Below, piece after piece: positions 25,744-31,273 of a stretch of DNA of 64,000 nt (position 1 is its first letter; each line of letters opens with the position of its first letter). The position numbers and the translations under genes were made by a program. The notes beneath the pieces were generated by a model, which saw only the letters and a program-made list of their open reading frames with translations, had not been told where the DNA came from and made no database searches. The DNA is from CAZENU01 sp965222125 (lineage in GTDB: Bacteria; Chloroflexota; Dehalococcoidia; Lucifugimonadales; CAZENU01): the NCBI GenBank assembly GCA_965222125.1, contig CBDCTC010000003.1:372001-436000 (forward strand), in the 5' to 3' direction.

Positions 25744-26574
25744 ATGCCAGCCAGAGCAATGTGGAAAGGCGCGATCAGCTTCGGCATGGTCGTCATCCCG
25801 ATCCGCCTCTTCAACGCCACGAGGAGCAGGACCATCCCATTCTCCACGCTCCACAGCACATGCAACACGAAGCTGCGTCACCGCCGCTGGTGCGAGTTCC
25901 ACAACGAGTTCGTCGAGAGTGACGAGGTATCCCGCGGCTACGAGTACGAACGCGGACAGTACCTCGTGATGGACGCAGGCGACTTCCAGGGACTCCCGGT
26001 CGCATCCACCCACACGATCGGCATCACGAAGTTCGTCAGCCTCGAAGATATCGACCCGATCTACTACCAGCGCAGCTACTGGCTCGAGCCGGAAACCCTG
26101 GGGCGGAAGCCGTACCGGCTGCTCAAGGAGGCGTTGGAGAAGACCAACCGCGTTGCCATCGCGTCCGTGTCTATCCAGCAGAAAGAGCACGTGTGCGCGG
26201 TCAGGGCGAGCGAGAACGGTCTCCTGATGTCGACGATGGTCCACGCGGACGAGCTGGCCCGGACAGACGACCTGGAGCTGGACGAAGGGGAGGTAGACGT
26301 CTCGGCCGCGGAGGTCGAGATGGCCGTGACGCTGATAGATCAGCTGGCCGGCGAGTTCGATCCCGAGGAGTACAGGGACGAGTACAGGGTCGCCCTTGAG
26401 AAGAGGATCGAGGCGAAATTGGCGGGCGCGGCGCCGCCGGTAGCTTCGGCCGCGCCAGAAGCAGGCCAGGTCGTCGATCTAATGGCCGCGCTCCGGTCCA
26501 GCATCGAGGCGACACGCCGGCAGGCGGCCGCGGACACGTCCGAAGAGCCCGAGCCGGCGGCGGCGTCGGGCTAG
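25744..26574 (+). CDS. ku: Ku DNA-end-binding protein (non-homologous end joining)
   Basis: 276 residues, ATG with GAAGGAG upstream. Opening MPARAMWKGAISFGMVVIPI and the core LYNA-like, YYQRSYWLEPE, KPYRLLKEALEKTNRVAIA, LDEGEVDVSAAEVEMA and FDPEEYRDEYR are the standard bacterial Ku pattern. It binds double-strand ends as a homodimer and recruits LigD. No ligD is in the window. The C-terminal ~45 residues are Ala/Pro/Glu-rich, as is common. Confidence 0.93.
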   Translation: MPARAMWKGAISFGMVVIPIRLFNATRSRTIPFSTLHSTCNTKLRHRRWCEFHNEFVESDEVSRGYEYERGQYLVMDAGDFQGLPVASTHTIGITKFVSLEDIDPIYYQRSYWLEPETLGRKPYRLLKEALEKTNRVAIASVSIQQKEHVCAVRASENGLLMSTMVHADELARTDDLELDEGEVDVSAAEVEMAVTLIDQLAGEFDPEEYRDEYRVALEKRIEAKLAGAAPPVASAAPEAGQVVDLMAALRSSIEATRRQAAADTSEEPEPAAASG

Positions 26575-26596
26575 CGGGCGGCCCAGGGGGAGAGGC

Positions 26597-26962
26597 CTAC
26601 CCCACGACCTCCGTCGTGTTGTCCGGCGTCATCAGCGCGACGTGGGAGAAGTCCGATTCGTCCGACGCGCCGTGCCAGTGTCTCTCGCCCGCCGGAATGA
26701 AGACCGTGTCGCCGACCGTCACCTCCTCCACCTCCTCGTCGGTGCCCACCAGGCCCTCGCCCTTCGTCACGAATAAGATCTGGTCGGACGTGTGGACGTG
26801 GAGCCTGTTCTTGGCTCCGGCCCCGAAGTTCACGATGTTGAAATTGAACGACTCGCTCACGCCTTCGCCTATCAGCGGCTGACGCGACACGCGCCCGCCG
26901 TAGAAGATCGGCGCGTCGGTCGCGTCCTGCTCGGCGACCTCGGCTATTCTGACTACTTTCAT
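26597..26962 (-). CDS. Cupin-domain protein
   Basis: 121 residues. Single cupin barrel with RLHVHTSDQILFVTKGEG (motif 1, metal His) and DTVFIPAGERHWHGASDE (motif 2). Cupins bind a metal and act as isomerases, dioxygenases or sensors; no closer assignment is possible. Converges on Ku with a 22-bp gap. Confidence 0.85.
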   Translation of the reverse strand: MKVVRIAEVAEQDATDAPIFYGGRVSRQPLIGEGVSESFNFNIVNFGAGAKNRLHVHTSDQILFVTKGEGLVGTDEEVEEVTVGDTVFIPAGERHWHGASDESDFSHVALMTPDNTTEVVG

Positions 26963-27136
26963 CTTCGCTCCCTTCGATGGCTGTGCTCTCGACTAGCCCT
27001 TTCGTCCCAGACGCCAAGCCTGATGGCCTCTCATGGTACTCTACGTCGCGCCCGGTTGTCTGGCGCTATGATTCGAGACCTCCGGCTGAAGCGCAACGAT
27101 CTCCGCCAGGGCGCAAGATGGGAGGAGCCTGATCGG

Positions 27137-27634
27137 ATGAGATTCACCTATCCGGCACAGCTCGAGCAGCACAGCGAGGACGAGGTGGTCGTCTCATTTC
27201 GAGACGTGCCTTGGTGCCACACCTCAGGTAGAGACCGAGCGGAGGCGCTGGTCGAGGCTGCGGATGCCCTGGAGGAAGCCATCGCCTGGTACATCGGCGA
27301 AGGCGAATCGGTCCCGACGCCGAGCACGCCACTTCCAGGCGAATACCAGGTGGCTCTGCCTCCGGAGATGGCCGCGAAGGCGGCGCTTGTTCTGGCGTTC
27401 CGGGCGAGCGGCCTGAGCCGTGTCGCTCTGGCCAAACGTCTGGGCGTGCATGATCGGGTGGTCCGCCGCATGCTCGATCCGCGTCACGGCACGTCGGTCA
27501 GCCGCATCAACGACGCGCTGCGGCTCCTCGGCAGGGAAGCCGTCCTCGTAGTACAGCCGCTCTCACCTGACGTATTGGTACTGTACCAGTTTGGATTTCC
27601 TACTGGGAGAGTGCCTCCATCTACATCTTGCTAA
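27137..27634 (+). CDS. Solo HicB-like antitoxin/regulator; C-terminus rewritten by an insertion
   Basis: 165 residues as read, ATG 27137 with GGAGGA upstream. N-terminal HicB fold (MRFTYPAQLEQHSEDEVVVS ... DALEEAIAWYIGEGE) and a C-terminal helix-turn-helix (GLSRVALAKRLGVHDRVVRRML). No hicA lies next to it. The mobile element at 27577-31044 enters after codon 146: the present gene reads DVL-VLYQFGFPTG... for 20 residues of element sequence to a TAA. Removing the element and one target copy gives DVL-TEVR-stop, with the old stop at 31066-31068. So the insertion replaced only the last four residues; the domains are complete and the protein may still work. Confidence 0.8.
   Translation: MRFTYPAQLEQHSEDEVVVSFRDVPWCHTSGRDRAEALVEAADALEEAIAWYIGEGESVPTPSTPLPGEYQVALPPEMAAKAALVLAFRASGLSRVALAKRLGVHDRVVRRMLDPRHGTSVSRINDALRLLGREAVLVVQPLSPDVLVLYQFGFPTGRVPPSTSC
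27569..27576. repeat. Target-site duplication, left copy (GACGTATT)
   Basis: The 8 bases GACGTATT directly before the left inverted repeat are found again directly after the right inverted repeat at 31045-31052. Confidence 0.88.
27577..27592 (+). repeat. Left terminal inverted repeat
   Basis: GGTACTGTACCAGTTT; the first 11 bases are themselves an odd palindrome (GGTAC-T-GTACC). Exact inverse at 31029-31044. Confidence 0.88.
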
Positions 27635-27671
27635 AATAAGAAAGACCGTGGTGAAACGACCACCACGGTCT
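27631..27671 (-). terminator. Rho-independent terminator for the minus-strand RNAs
   Basis: Perfect 11-bp stem AGACCGTGGTG (27643-27653) with CACCACGGTCT (27661-27671), 7-nt loop; read on the minus strand it is followed by TTCTTATTTT. It lies just past the 3' end of RNA A. Confidence 0.8.
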
Positions 27672-27676
27672 CAGAG

Positions 27677-27817
27677 GTGCGATGCGCTCTGTCGAAGAAG
27701 GGGGTGATAGCCTTGAAGCCAATAACTTTGGCTAACTTAGGGCCGTTGGTATCTTGCCTTGAGTAGCGGTTAAGCCGTGCCAGATGCCCACACCGCTGTC
27801 CCGTTTTCGCATCGCAC
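27677..27817 (-). ncRNA. Structured RNA A, ~140 nt, closed by a 10-bp stem
   Basis: On the minus strand the 5' arm GTGCGATGCG (27817-27808) pairs perfectly with CGCATCGCAC (27686-27677), enclosing ~120 nt with further short helices. An extended -10 (TGCTACAAT, 27829-27821) ends 3 nt before the 5' arm and the terminator follows the 3' arm. Short open frames across it lack ribosome sites and coding character. RNA family not recognised. Confidence 0.6.
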
Positions 27818-27820
27818 ACC

Positions 27821-27829
27821 ATTGTAGCA
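27821..27829 (-). promoter_or_regulatory. Extended -10 promoter of RNA A
   Basis: Minus-strand TGCTACAAT followed by GG, matching the TGC-TATAAT-GG seen before proB in this genome. No good -35. Confidence 0.55.
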
Positions 27830-27911
27830 TTTCGAGTTTGAAGACCTGTCCCTTGTTTCGTGTGCTCGCGTGCGTGAGAGGCACAACTAGATCAGGGTGA
27901 TATAATGAGGT

Positions 27912-27997
27912 TGCAGCGGTGGTGGACTGGAGCCCCAAATGGTCAACACGGATCGCAGTTAAGAGTGAACGGCCTTTATCTGTTCGCCACCGCTGCA
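27912..27997 (-). ncRNA. Structured RNA B, 86 nt, closed by an 11-bp stem
   Basis: Minus-strand 5' arm TGCAGCGGTGG (27997-27987) pairs perfectly with CCACCGCTGCA (27922-27912). The promoter TGCTACAAT (28010-28002) ends 4 nt before the stem, the same geometry as RNA A. Interior has no tRNA T-loop and no recognised family. Confidence 0.6.
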
Positions 27998-28001
27998 CCC
28001 C

Positions 28002-28010
28002 ATTGTAGCA
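28002..28010 (-). promoter_or_regulatory. Extended -10 promoter of RNA B
   Basis: Minus-strand TGCTACAAT plus GG. The upstream stretch TTTCAAAAcCAAAA resembles the CTTCAAAcTCGAAA ahead of RNA A, so both promoters share an upstream motif as well. Confidence 0.55.
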
Positions 28011-28096
28011 TTTTGGTTTTGAAACTAGCTTGCTGGCAGACTACCCTCTACTAAGGTTTTTGTTCCTATCGACAACCGACTCGTCCCCATGCCAAA

Positions 28097-29173
28097 CTAG
28101 TACTTGCTATCATAAGTCAGAGTAACGTTGTTTGAGGCTTCAGGTTTGACAACGGTCTTGGTCCATTCGAAGGGAGTAGGGTTCTGATTGCGGGCATCAG
28201 TAAAGCGGTCGATAGCCTGACAGACCTGCTTGGGGTTCGTGGCACTGAGGTGTCGTAGGACAGCTTGGGTCAGGATGCTGAACCAGACCTCGATCTGGTT
28301 CAGCCATGAAGCATGTGTGGGCGTGTAGTGGAAGTGGACTAGCGGATGGCGGGCAAGCCAACGGTCATGCTTGGGCTTATGAGTGACGAAGTTGTCCAGC
28401 ACCACGTGGAGCTCGGTATCGGGATAGTGGGCCACTATACGGTTCATGAAGTCGAGGAACTCCCGTCGCCGCTTGCGGCGATAGTGGGCCACATTAACCT
28501 TGCCGGTATGCACCTCAAGGGCAGCGAAGAGGGTCGTAGTCCCGTGTCGCTTGTACTCGTGAGTATGCCCCCGCACCGCCTCTCCGTTAGGAAGGCGCAG
28601 CCACCCCTGAGCTCGTTCCAAGGCCTGGATGGAAGGCTTCTCATCGACGCTGATCACCACTGCGTTCTCGGGCGGTTCCAAGTACAGACCCACTATGTCC
28701 GCCGCCTTTTGGGCAAACTGCGGATCGGTGCTCACGCACCAACTGCGACGTCGCTGAAGGTGGATGCCGTGCTTGCGCAGGACCCGCCAGACATGTATCG
28801 CCGACACGTCGCCAAGGGCTCTGGCCAACAGCTTGCCCGTCCACGTCGTGTACCCGTCCGGCGCAGGCTCGTCCAATTGGGCCAGAATGCGCCGCTCGGT
28901 CTCCTCGTCGTATACCCGGGGCTTGCCCGACCGGGGAGCATCTGCCAGTCCCCTCAATCTATGCTTGGCGAACCGGGTGCGCCATTTGCTCACGGTAGCC
29001 GCACGCGTTTGCAACTTAGATGCGACATCCTTCGTCGTGCTTCCCGTCGCGGCTTCCAGCACGATACGGGCTCGTTGCACAAAGCGTTGCTCAGTACTCG
29101 TTCCGCGCACCCAACTCTCCAGCGTCCCTCGCTCCTCCTCCGTCAATTCGATAACCGTTGCTACTCCTGACAT
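28097..29173 (-). CDS. IS630-family transposase
   Basis: 358 residues from ATG 29173 (MSGVATVIEL; ATG 29191 would add 6). N-terminal helix-turn-helix domains (EQRFVQRARIVLEAATGST, ATVSKWRTRFAKHRLRGL) precede the DDE domain: Asp in VISVDEKPSIQALERAQG, Asp in HVVLDNFVTHK, and Glu in THASWLNQIEVWFSIL, all intact. It cuts and pastes its own element at TA sites. The stop codon TAG overlaps the left inverted end. The gene appears intact and probably functional. Confidence 0.92.
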   Translation of the reverse strand: MSGVATVIELTEEERGTLESWVRGTSTEQRFVQRARIVLEAATGSTTKDVASKLQTRAATVSKWRTRFAKHRLRGLADAPRSGKPRVYDEETERRILAQLDEPAPDGYTTWTGKLLARALGDVSAIHVWRVLRKHGIHLQRRRSWCVSTDPQFAQKAADIVGLYLEPPENAVVISVDEKPSIQALERAQGWLRLPNGEAVRGHTHEYKRHGTTTLFAALEVHTGKVNVAHYRRKRRREFLDFMNRIVAHYPDTELHVVLDNFVTHKPKHDRWLARHPLVHFHYTPTHASWLNQIEVWFSILTQAVLRHLSATNPKQVCQAIDRFTDARNQNPTPFEWTKTVVKPEASNNVTLTYDSKY

Positions 29174-29218
29174 AAACTGAGCATACAACATAACGCTGTA
29201 TCTTGTTAGTAGGTACTA
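28098..29218 (-). mobile_element. IS630-family insertion sequence nested in the larger element
   Basis: Imperfect ~33-bp inverted ends start with TAGTAC on both sides (left CTAGTACTTGCTATC, right, inverted, CTAGTACCTACTAAC), bounded by TA at 28098-28099 and 29217-29218, as expected for the TA-targeting IS630/Tc1 group. It contains one intact transposase gene and lies between the A/B and C/D/E structured RNAs, so it entered that cluster after the outer element was formed. Confidence 0.85.
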
Positions 29219-29225
29219 GCTATGT

Positions 29226-29265
29226 CGTTGCTTTTGGCTCTTGCGGAGCGGTCAGTGAAGCAACG
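29226..29265 (-). ncRNA. Structured segment E (8-bp stem with inner hairpin)
   Basis: CGTTGCTT (29226-29233) pairs with AAGCAACG (29258-29265) and encloses GCTC-TTGCG-GAGC (29237-29249). On the minus strand it follows segment C by 5 nt and is cut off 7 nt later by the IS630 insertion. Confidence 0.5.
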
Positions 29266-29270
29266 GCTTA

Positions 29271-29342
29271 GGGGTTGCCCCGAGGGTCATTGCCCTCGCG
29301 TCTAGGGTAATAGAGCCTAGACTCCCATACAGGGGCAACCCC
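29271..29342 (-). ncRNA. Structured segment C, 72 nt three-way junction
   Basis: Perfect 11-bp closing stem GGGGTTGCCCC / GGGGCAACCCC, and inside it two hairpins: GAGGG/CCCTC (29282-29286 with 29293-29297) and GTCTAGG/CCTAGAC (29300-29306 with 29316-29322). tRNA-sized, but without a D arm or a TTCRA T-loop, so not called a tRNA. It follows segment D by 3 nt on the minus strand and probably shares its transcript. Confidence 0.6.
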
Positions 29343-29345
29343 GTT

Positions 29346-29412
29346 ATGTGCGGGGCATCGGGGACGGCCAGAGGCTTGAAGTATGCTTGGCCTAATCCCT
29401 ATCCCCGCACAT
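29346..29412 (-). ncRNA. Structured segment D, 67 nt, first of the D-C-E series
   Basis: 10-bp closing stem ATGTGCGGGG (29346-29355) / CCCCGCACAT (29403-29412) with an inner GGCCA/TGGCC helix. The minus-strand promoter TGGTAAAAT ends 2 nt before it. Family not recognised. Confidence 0.55.
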
Positions 29413-29414
29413 TC

Positions 29415-29423
29415 ATTTTACCA
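29415..29423 (-). promoter_or_regulatory. Extended -10 promoter of the D-C-E RNA series
   Basis: Minus-strand TGGTAAAAT followed by GA and then the D stem: the same promoter-next-to-stem arrangement as RNAs A and B. Confidence 0.5.
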
Positions 29424-29537
29424 CGATCGGAGCAAGTCATCTCTCCTATCCTATGTCCCGCCTTGCCAGCCACATCTCGTGAAAGGAATCTCACTTGTTG
29501 TGATGAGAGTCACAGGCAAAATTAACACGAAAGGGAC

Positions 29538-29567
29538 TTGACAGCCTGATTCAACTAGGCGTAGCGT
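29538..29567 (+). promoter_or_regulatory. Candidate promoter of the plus-strand cassette
   Basis: A perfect -35 TTGACA at 29538-29543 and a weak -10 TAGCGT at 29562-29567 (18-nt spacer), 28 bases ahead of the first small gene. Confidence 0.45.
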
Positions 29568-29594
29568 GAGGATATCCTGATAAGGAGGCGTGCA

Positions 29595-29726
29595 ATGCGA
29601 GCTACAACAGTCATCGTTCTACTAGCTGCGGTATTCTTGGCGACGTTCCTCTTTGGAGGGATGGTGAGCGCTGCCCCACCTGTTGAGGGCGAAACGCCAA
29701 TCCGAGACAAAGCCACCGTGGTGTGA
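29595..29726 (+). CDS. 43-residue secreted peptide (signal-peptide protein)
   Basis: ATG 29595 with a strong AAGGAGG 6 nt upstream. The product is a short basic start, a long hydrophobic core (VIVLLAAVFLATFLFGGM), a cleavage-like VSA-AP site and about 20 polar residues ending KATVV. It opens the element's plus-strand cassette. The following 157-aa frame is in another phase, and both other frames between them are closed before its start, so I keep them as separate genes. Function unknown. Confidence 0.55.
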   Translation: MRATTVIVLLAAVFLATFLFGGMVSAAPPVEGETPIRDKATVV

Positions 29727-29776
29727 CTGCTCGACACCTTGGCATCCGCTGCTGACCCTGCGGTGCGTACGACGCC

Positions 29777-30250
29777 ATGTCACCAGCAGAGCAGGAAGTC
29801 ATCAGGTGGGCCGCAACCTATGACGGTCCGGTAACAAGTGAGAGCCACGTCGTCTCGTCTGTCCAAAGATCGGAGACCGACCCGATCTGCAACCGGATGA
29901 TCAAGTCTCTCACCAAGCGTGGCCCATTCAACCTAAAGGTAGCCACCTACAAGAGCGATACGTGGTGGTGTCGGAATGATGGAAAGATACATGGTACTCC
30001 CGAGGTTCACTGGTCAGGCAGAACCTTCGGTGCCTGGAGTACCCTGTGGCGATTTGCGGGCAACGATTGGGACGATGCATGGGTGAACGAACCGAGCCGT
30101 ACGTACCACACTGACGTGGGAGTAGGGCAGTTTCAGCACTGCCCTACCATCTACAATGTCGAGATCATATGCGTTCGCATATGGACAGCGAAGATCACCA
30201 AGTACCAGTACGGCAGCGGACACACGGCATGGAATGGTTCGTCCTGGTAA
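29777..30250 (+). CDS. 157-residue Cys/Trp-rich protein of the mobile element
   Basis: ATG 29777, without a clear ribosome binding site; translation may depend on the upstream peptide gene. The sequence is polar with seven or so Trp and four Cys (DPICNRM, TWWCRND, FQHCPTI, IICVRIW), a composition typical of a small extracellular beta-rich domain with disulfides, yet no signal peptide is attached in frame. The next gene starts inside its last codons (30229). I do not recognise a family. Secretion by way of a lost or recoded N-terminus is possible. Confidence 0.55.
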   Translation: MSPAEQEVIRWAATYDGPVTSESHVVSSVQRSETDPICNRMIKSLTKRGPFNLKVATYKSDTWWCRNDGKIHGTPEVHWSGRTFGAWSTLWRFAGNDWDDAWVNEPSRTYHTDVGVGQFQHCPTIYNVEIICVRIWTAKITKYQYGSGHTAWNGSSW

Positions 30251-30420
30251 GACGCTGGATCTACAATCAGCGTGACTTTGGACTTGGCCTGTTGCTTGGA
30301 GCGGCGATCTTCTTCATCGTGCCGGAGGTTCTCTTGCTGTTGGCAAGTGGGCTCCAAGATGAACCCTTTGTCCGGCGGTTGCTAGGTCGAAGAGAGAAGG
30401 GGTGGGAATCCTCGTGGTAG
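30229..30420 (+). CDS. 63-residue single-span membrane protein
   Basis: ATG 30229 overlapping the end of the previous gene by 22 bases. One strong hydrophobic segment (GLGLLLGAAIFFIVPEVLLLLA) between a basic N-terminus (VRRWIYNQRD) and a basic C-terminus (RRLLGRREKG). Overlap with both neighbours suggests a co-translated cassette. Function unknown; an immunity or export accessory would fit the context but is a guess. Confidence 0.55.
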   Translation: MEWFVLVRRWIYNQRDFGLGLLLGAAIFFIVPEVLLLLASGLQDEPFVRRLLGRREKGWESSW

Positions 30421-30626
30421 AAACGACCTTCCTCATCGACGTGGCTATCTTGGCTCTATTGGGCTATGGAGGTTGGCGACTGAAACAGTACGAAAAAGGG
30501 TTAGGTGTGGCAATGATGATTATTGCCAGTCTTAGCCTTGCCTTCGTCCCCTTTGCCTTCCTGTTCAGGCTCGATAGAGCCAAGGCCGAAACCCCCGCTC
30601 TCACATGGGCGGGGGTTTTCTTTTGA
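30402..30626 (+). CDS. 74-residue two-span membrane protein
   Basis: GTG 30402 (GTG 30414 also possible). Two hydrophobic segments (TFLIDVAILALLGYGGW and GVAMMIIASLSLAFVPFAFLF) joined by a basic loop RLKQYEKG. Its last dozen codons run through the cassette's terminator hairpin, so the C-terminus may have been shortened or altered during assembly of the element. Function unknown. Confidence 0.55.
   Translation: MGILVVETTFLIDVAILALLGYGGWRLKQYEKGLGVAMMIIASLSLAFVPFAFLFRLDRAKAETPALTWAGVFF
30589..30624 (+). terminator. Rho-independent terminator of the element's cassette
   Basis: 10-bp stem AAACCCCCGC (30589-30598) / GCGGGGGTTT (30609-30618), 10-nt loop, then TTTTCTTTT. Confidence 0.85.
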
Positions 30627-30735
30627 TGATGGATTGGTGGAAGCCAAGGTAGCCAAAATGTCGGGTGGTACGGCTATCCGTATCGAACGACTGACCGCAG
30701 AAGGTCACAGATATCTCGCGGAACTACGTGGCTAG
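30625..30735 (+). pseudogene. C-terminal remnant resembling a DUF2513 protein
   Basis: An open stretch without its own start reads DDGLVEAKVAKMSGGTAIRI then ERLTAEGHRYLAELRG-stop. This resembles the end of DUF2513 family proteins (I-x-R-L-T-x-E-G-H-x-F-L), which occur in phages and mobile DNA; assignment is from memory. The N-terminal part is absent, replaced by the terminator. Confidence 0.5.
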
Positions 30736-31004
30736 TCGTCCAGTACTTCAAACGCTATCGACGGCCTCTTTTCGCGCTTCTCATCAAGCAACAACAAACT
30801 CTCCAACAATATACGTGTTTGTGATAGCAGCCCATGAGAATTGTAGAAATTGCCATCACATCCACTATGAGGACAAAACTCCGGCAGAGATTGATCCCTA
30901 CTTAACACTATCTCTTTGCCGCAACCTTCTTCGCCTTGATAACCGTGGGATACTCGAACACTTATGATGTCGTCCAAATGTACGAGTCGTATTTTTTGAG
31001 ACAT
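30732..31004 (-). CDS. 90-residue unknown protein at the right end of the element
   Basis: ATG 31004 lies 25 bases inside the right inverted repeat with GGAGGA 8 nt upstream, so it is read inward from the end. The N-terminus SQKIRLVHLDDIISVRVSHGY is strand-like; EEGCGKEI and FCPHSGCDGNFYNSHG supply three Cys and several His that could bind zinc; the C-terminus is a charged helix. No family recognised. Placement next to the terminal repeat makes a role in element maintenance possible. Confidence 0.55.
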   Translation of the reverse strand: MSQKIRLVHLDDIISVRVSHGYQGEEGCGKEIVLSRDQSLPEFCPHSGCDGNFYNSHGLLSQTRILLESLLLLDEKREKRPSIAFEVLDD

Positions 31005-31028
31005 GAGAGCTTCCTCCAGGGGCTTATG

Positions 31029-31044
31029 AAACTGGTACAGTACC
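31029..31044 (-). repeat. Right terminal inverted repeat
   Basis: AAACTGGTACAGTACC, exact inverse of the left end at 27577-27592. Confidence 0.88.
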
Positions 31045-31052
31045 GACGTATT
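31045..31052. repeat. Target-site duplication, right copy (GACGTATT)
   Basis: Same 8 bases as 27569-27576; the original hicB frame resumes here and stops at 31066-31068. Confidence 0.88.
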
Positions 31053-31273
31053 GACCGAGGTACGCTAGAGAACATCCGGCCTCCCTGCGTCGCGCCGGAC
31101 CGCTGGGCCTGACGACGTGCTTCAGGGCTGGGGCGCGAAAGAACGCCCTTTTCTCGCTTGCGGGCGCCCTAGTTGCGCTGCTATACGATGTATGGCGCCT
31201 CGACACAAGCGCGGCTTTGGGTGACAGCTCCGCGCCGGTTCCCGAGCGACTCTTTGCGAAGGCGTGCCGTCCC

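Larger units (their letters stand above)
27577..31044. mobile_element. 3,468-bp mobile element with IS6-like ends, no recognised transposase
   Basis: The ends are GGTACTGTACCAGTTT at 27577-27592 and its perfect inverse at 31029-31044, flanked by GACGTATT on both sides (8-bp duplication). GG-x-x-CTGT ends and 8-bp duplications are characteristic of the IS6 (IS26/IS431) family as I know it; the match is by eye. The interior is visibly AT-richer than the chromosome. It carries structured RNAs on the minus strand, a four-gene plus-strand cassette, a 90-aa minus-strand gene at the right end and a later IS630 insertion. None of the element's own genes looks like a transposase, so it is probably moved by an enzyme supplied elsewhere. 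It sits in the last codons of the solo hicB. Confidence 0.85.

Noticed and set aside
27677..27997. Hairpins as integron attC sites
   Set aside because: A short CGGCTTAAC/GTTAAGCCG likeness is present, but there is no integrase, no GTTRRRY core pair in the right places and no cassette genes.
27631..27998. Minus-strand frames of 63 and 88 codons across RNAs A and B
   Set aside because: They overlap perfect stems and a terminator, have no ribosome site, and the first reads through the hairpin; RNA is the better explanation.
28098..29218. IS630 as the mover of the 3.5-kb element
   Set aside because: Its own ends and TA duplication are separate from the 16-bp ends and 8-bp duplication of the outer element.
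29271..29342. Segment C as a tRNA gene
   Set aside because: Length 72 nt and an acceptor-like stem fit, but there is no D arm, no TTCRA T-loop and the anticodon-like arm has a 9-nt loop.
29595..30250. Signal peptide and 157-aa protein as one frameshifted gene
   Set aside because: Joining them needs more than one frame change; every frame between 29724 and 29756 has a stop or leads elsewhere.
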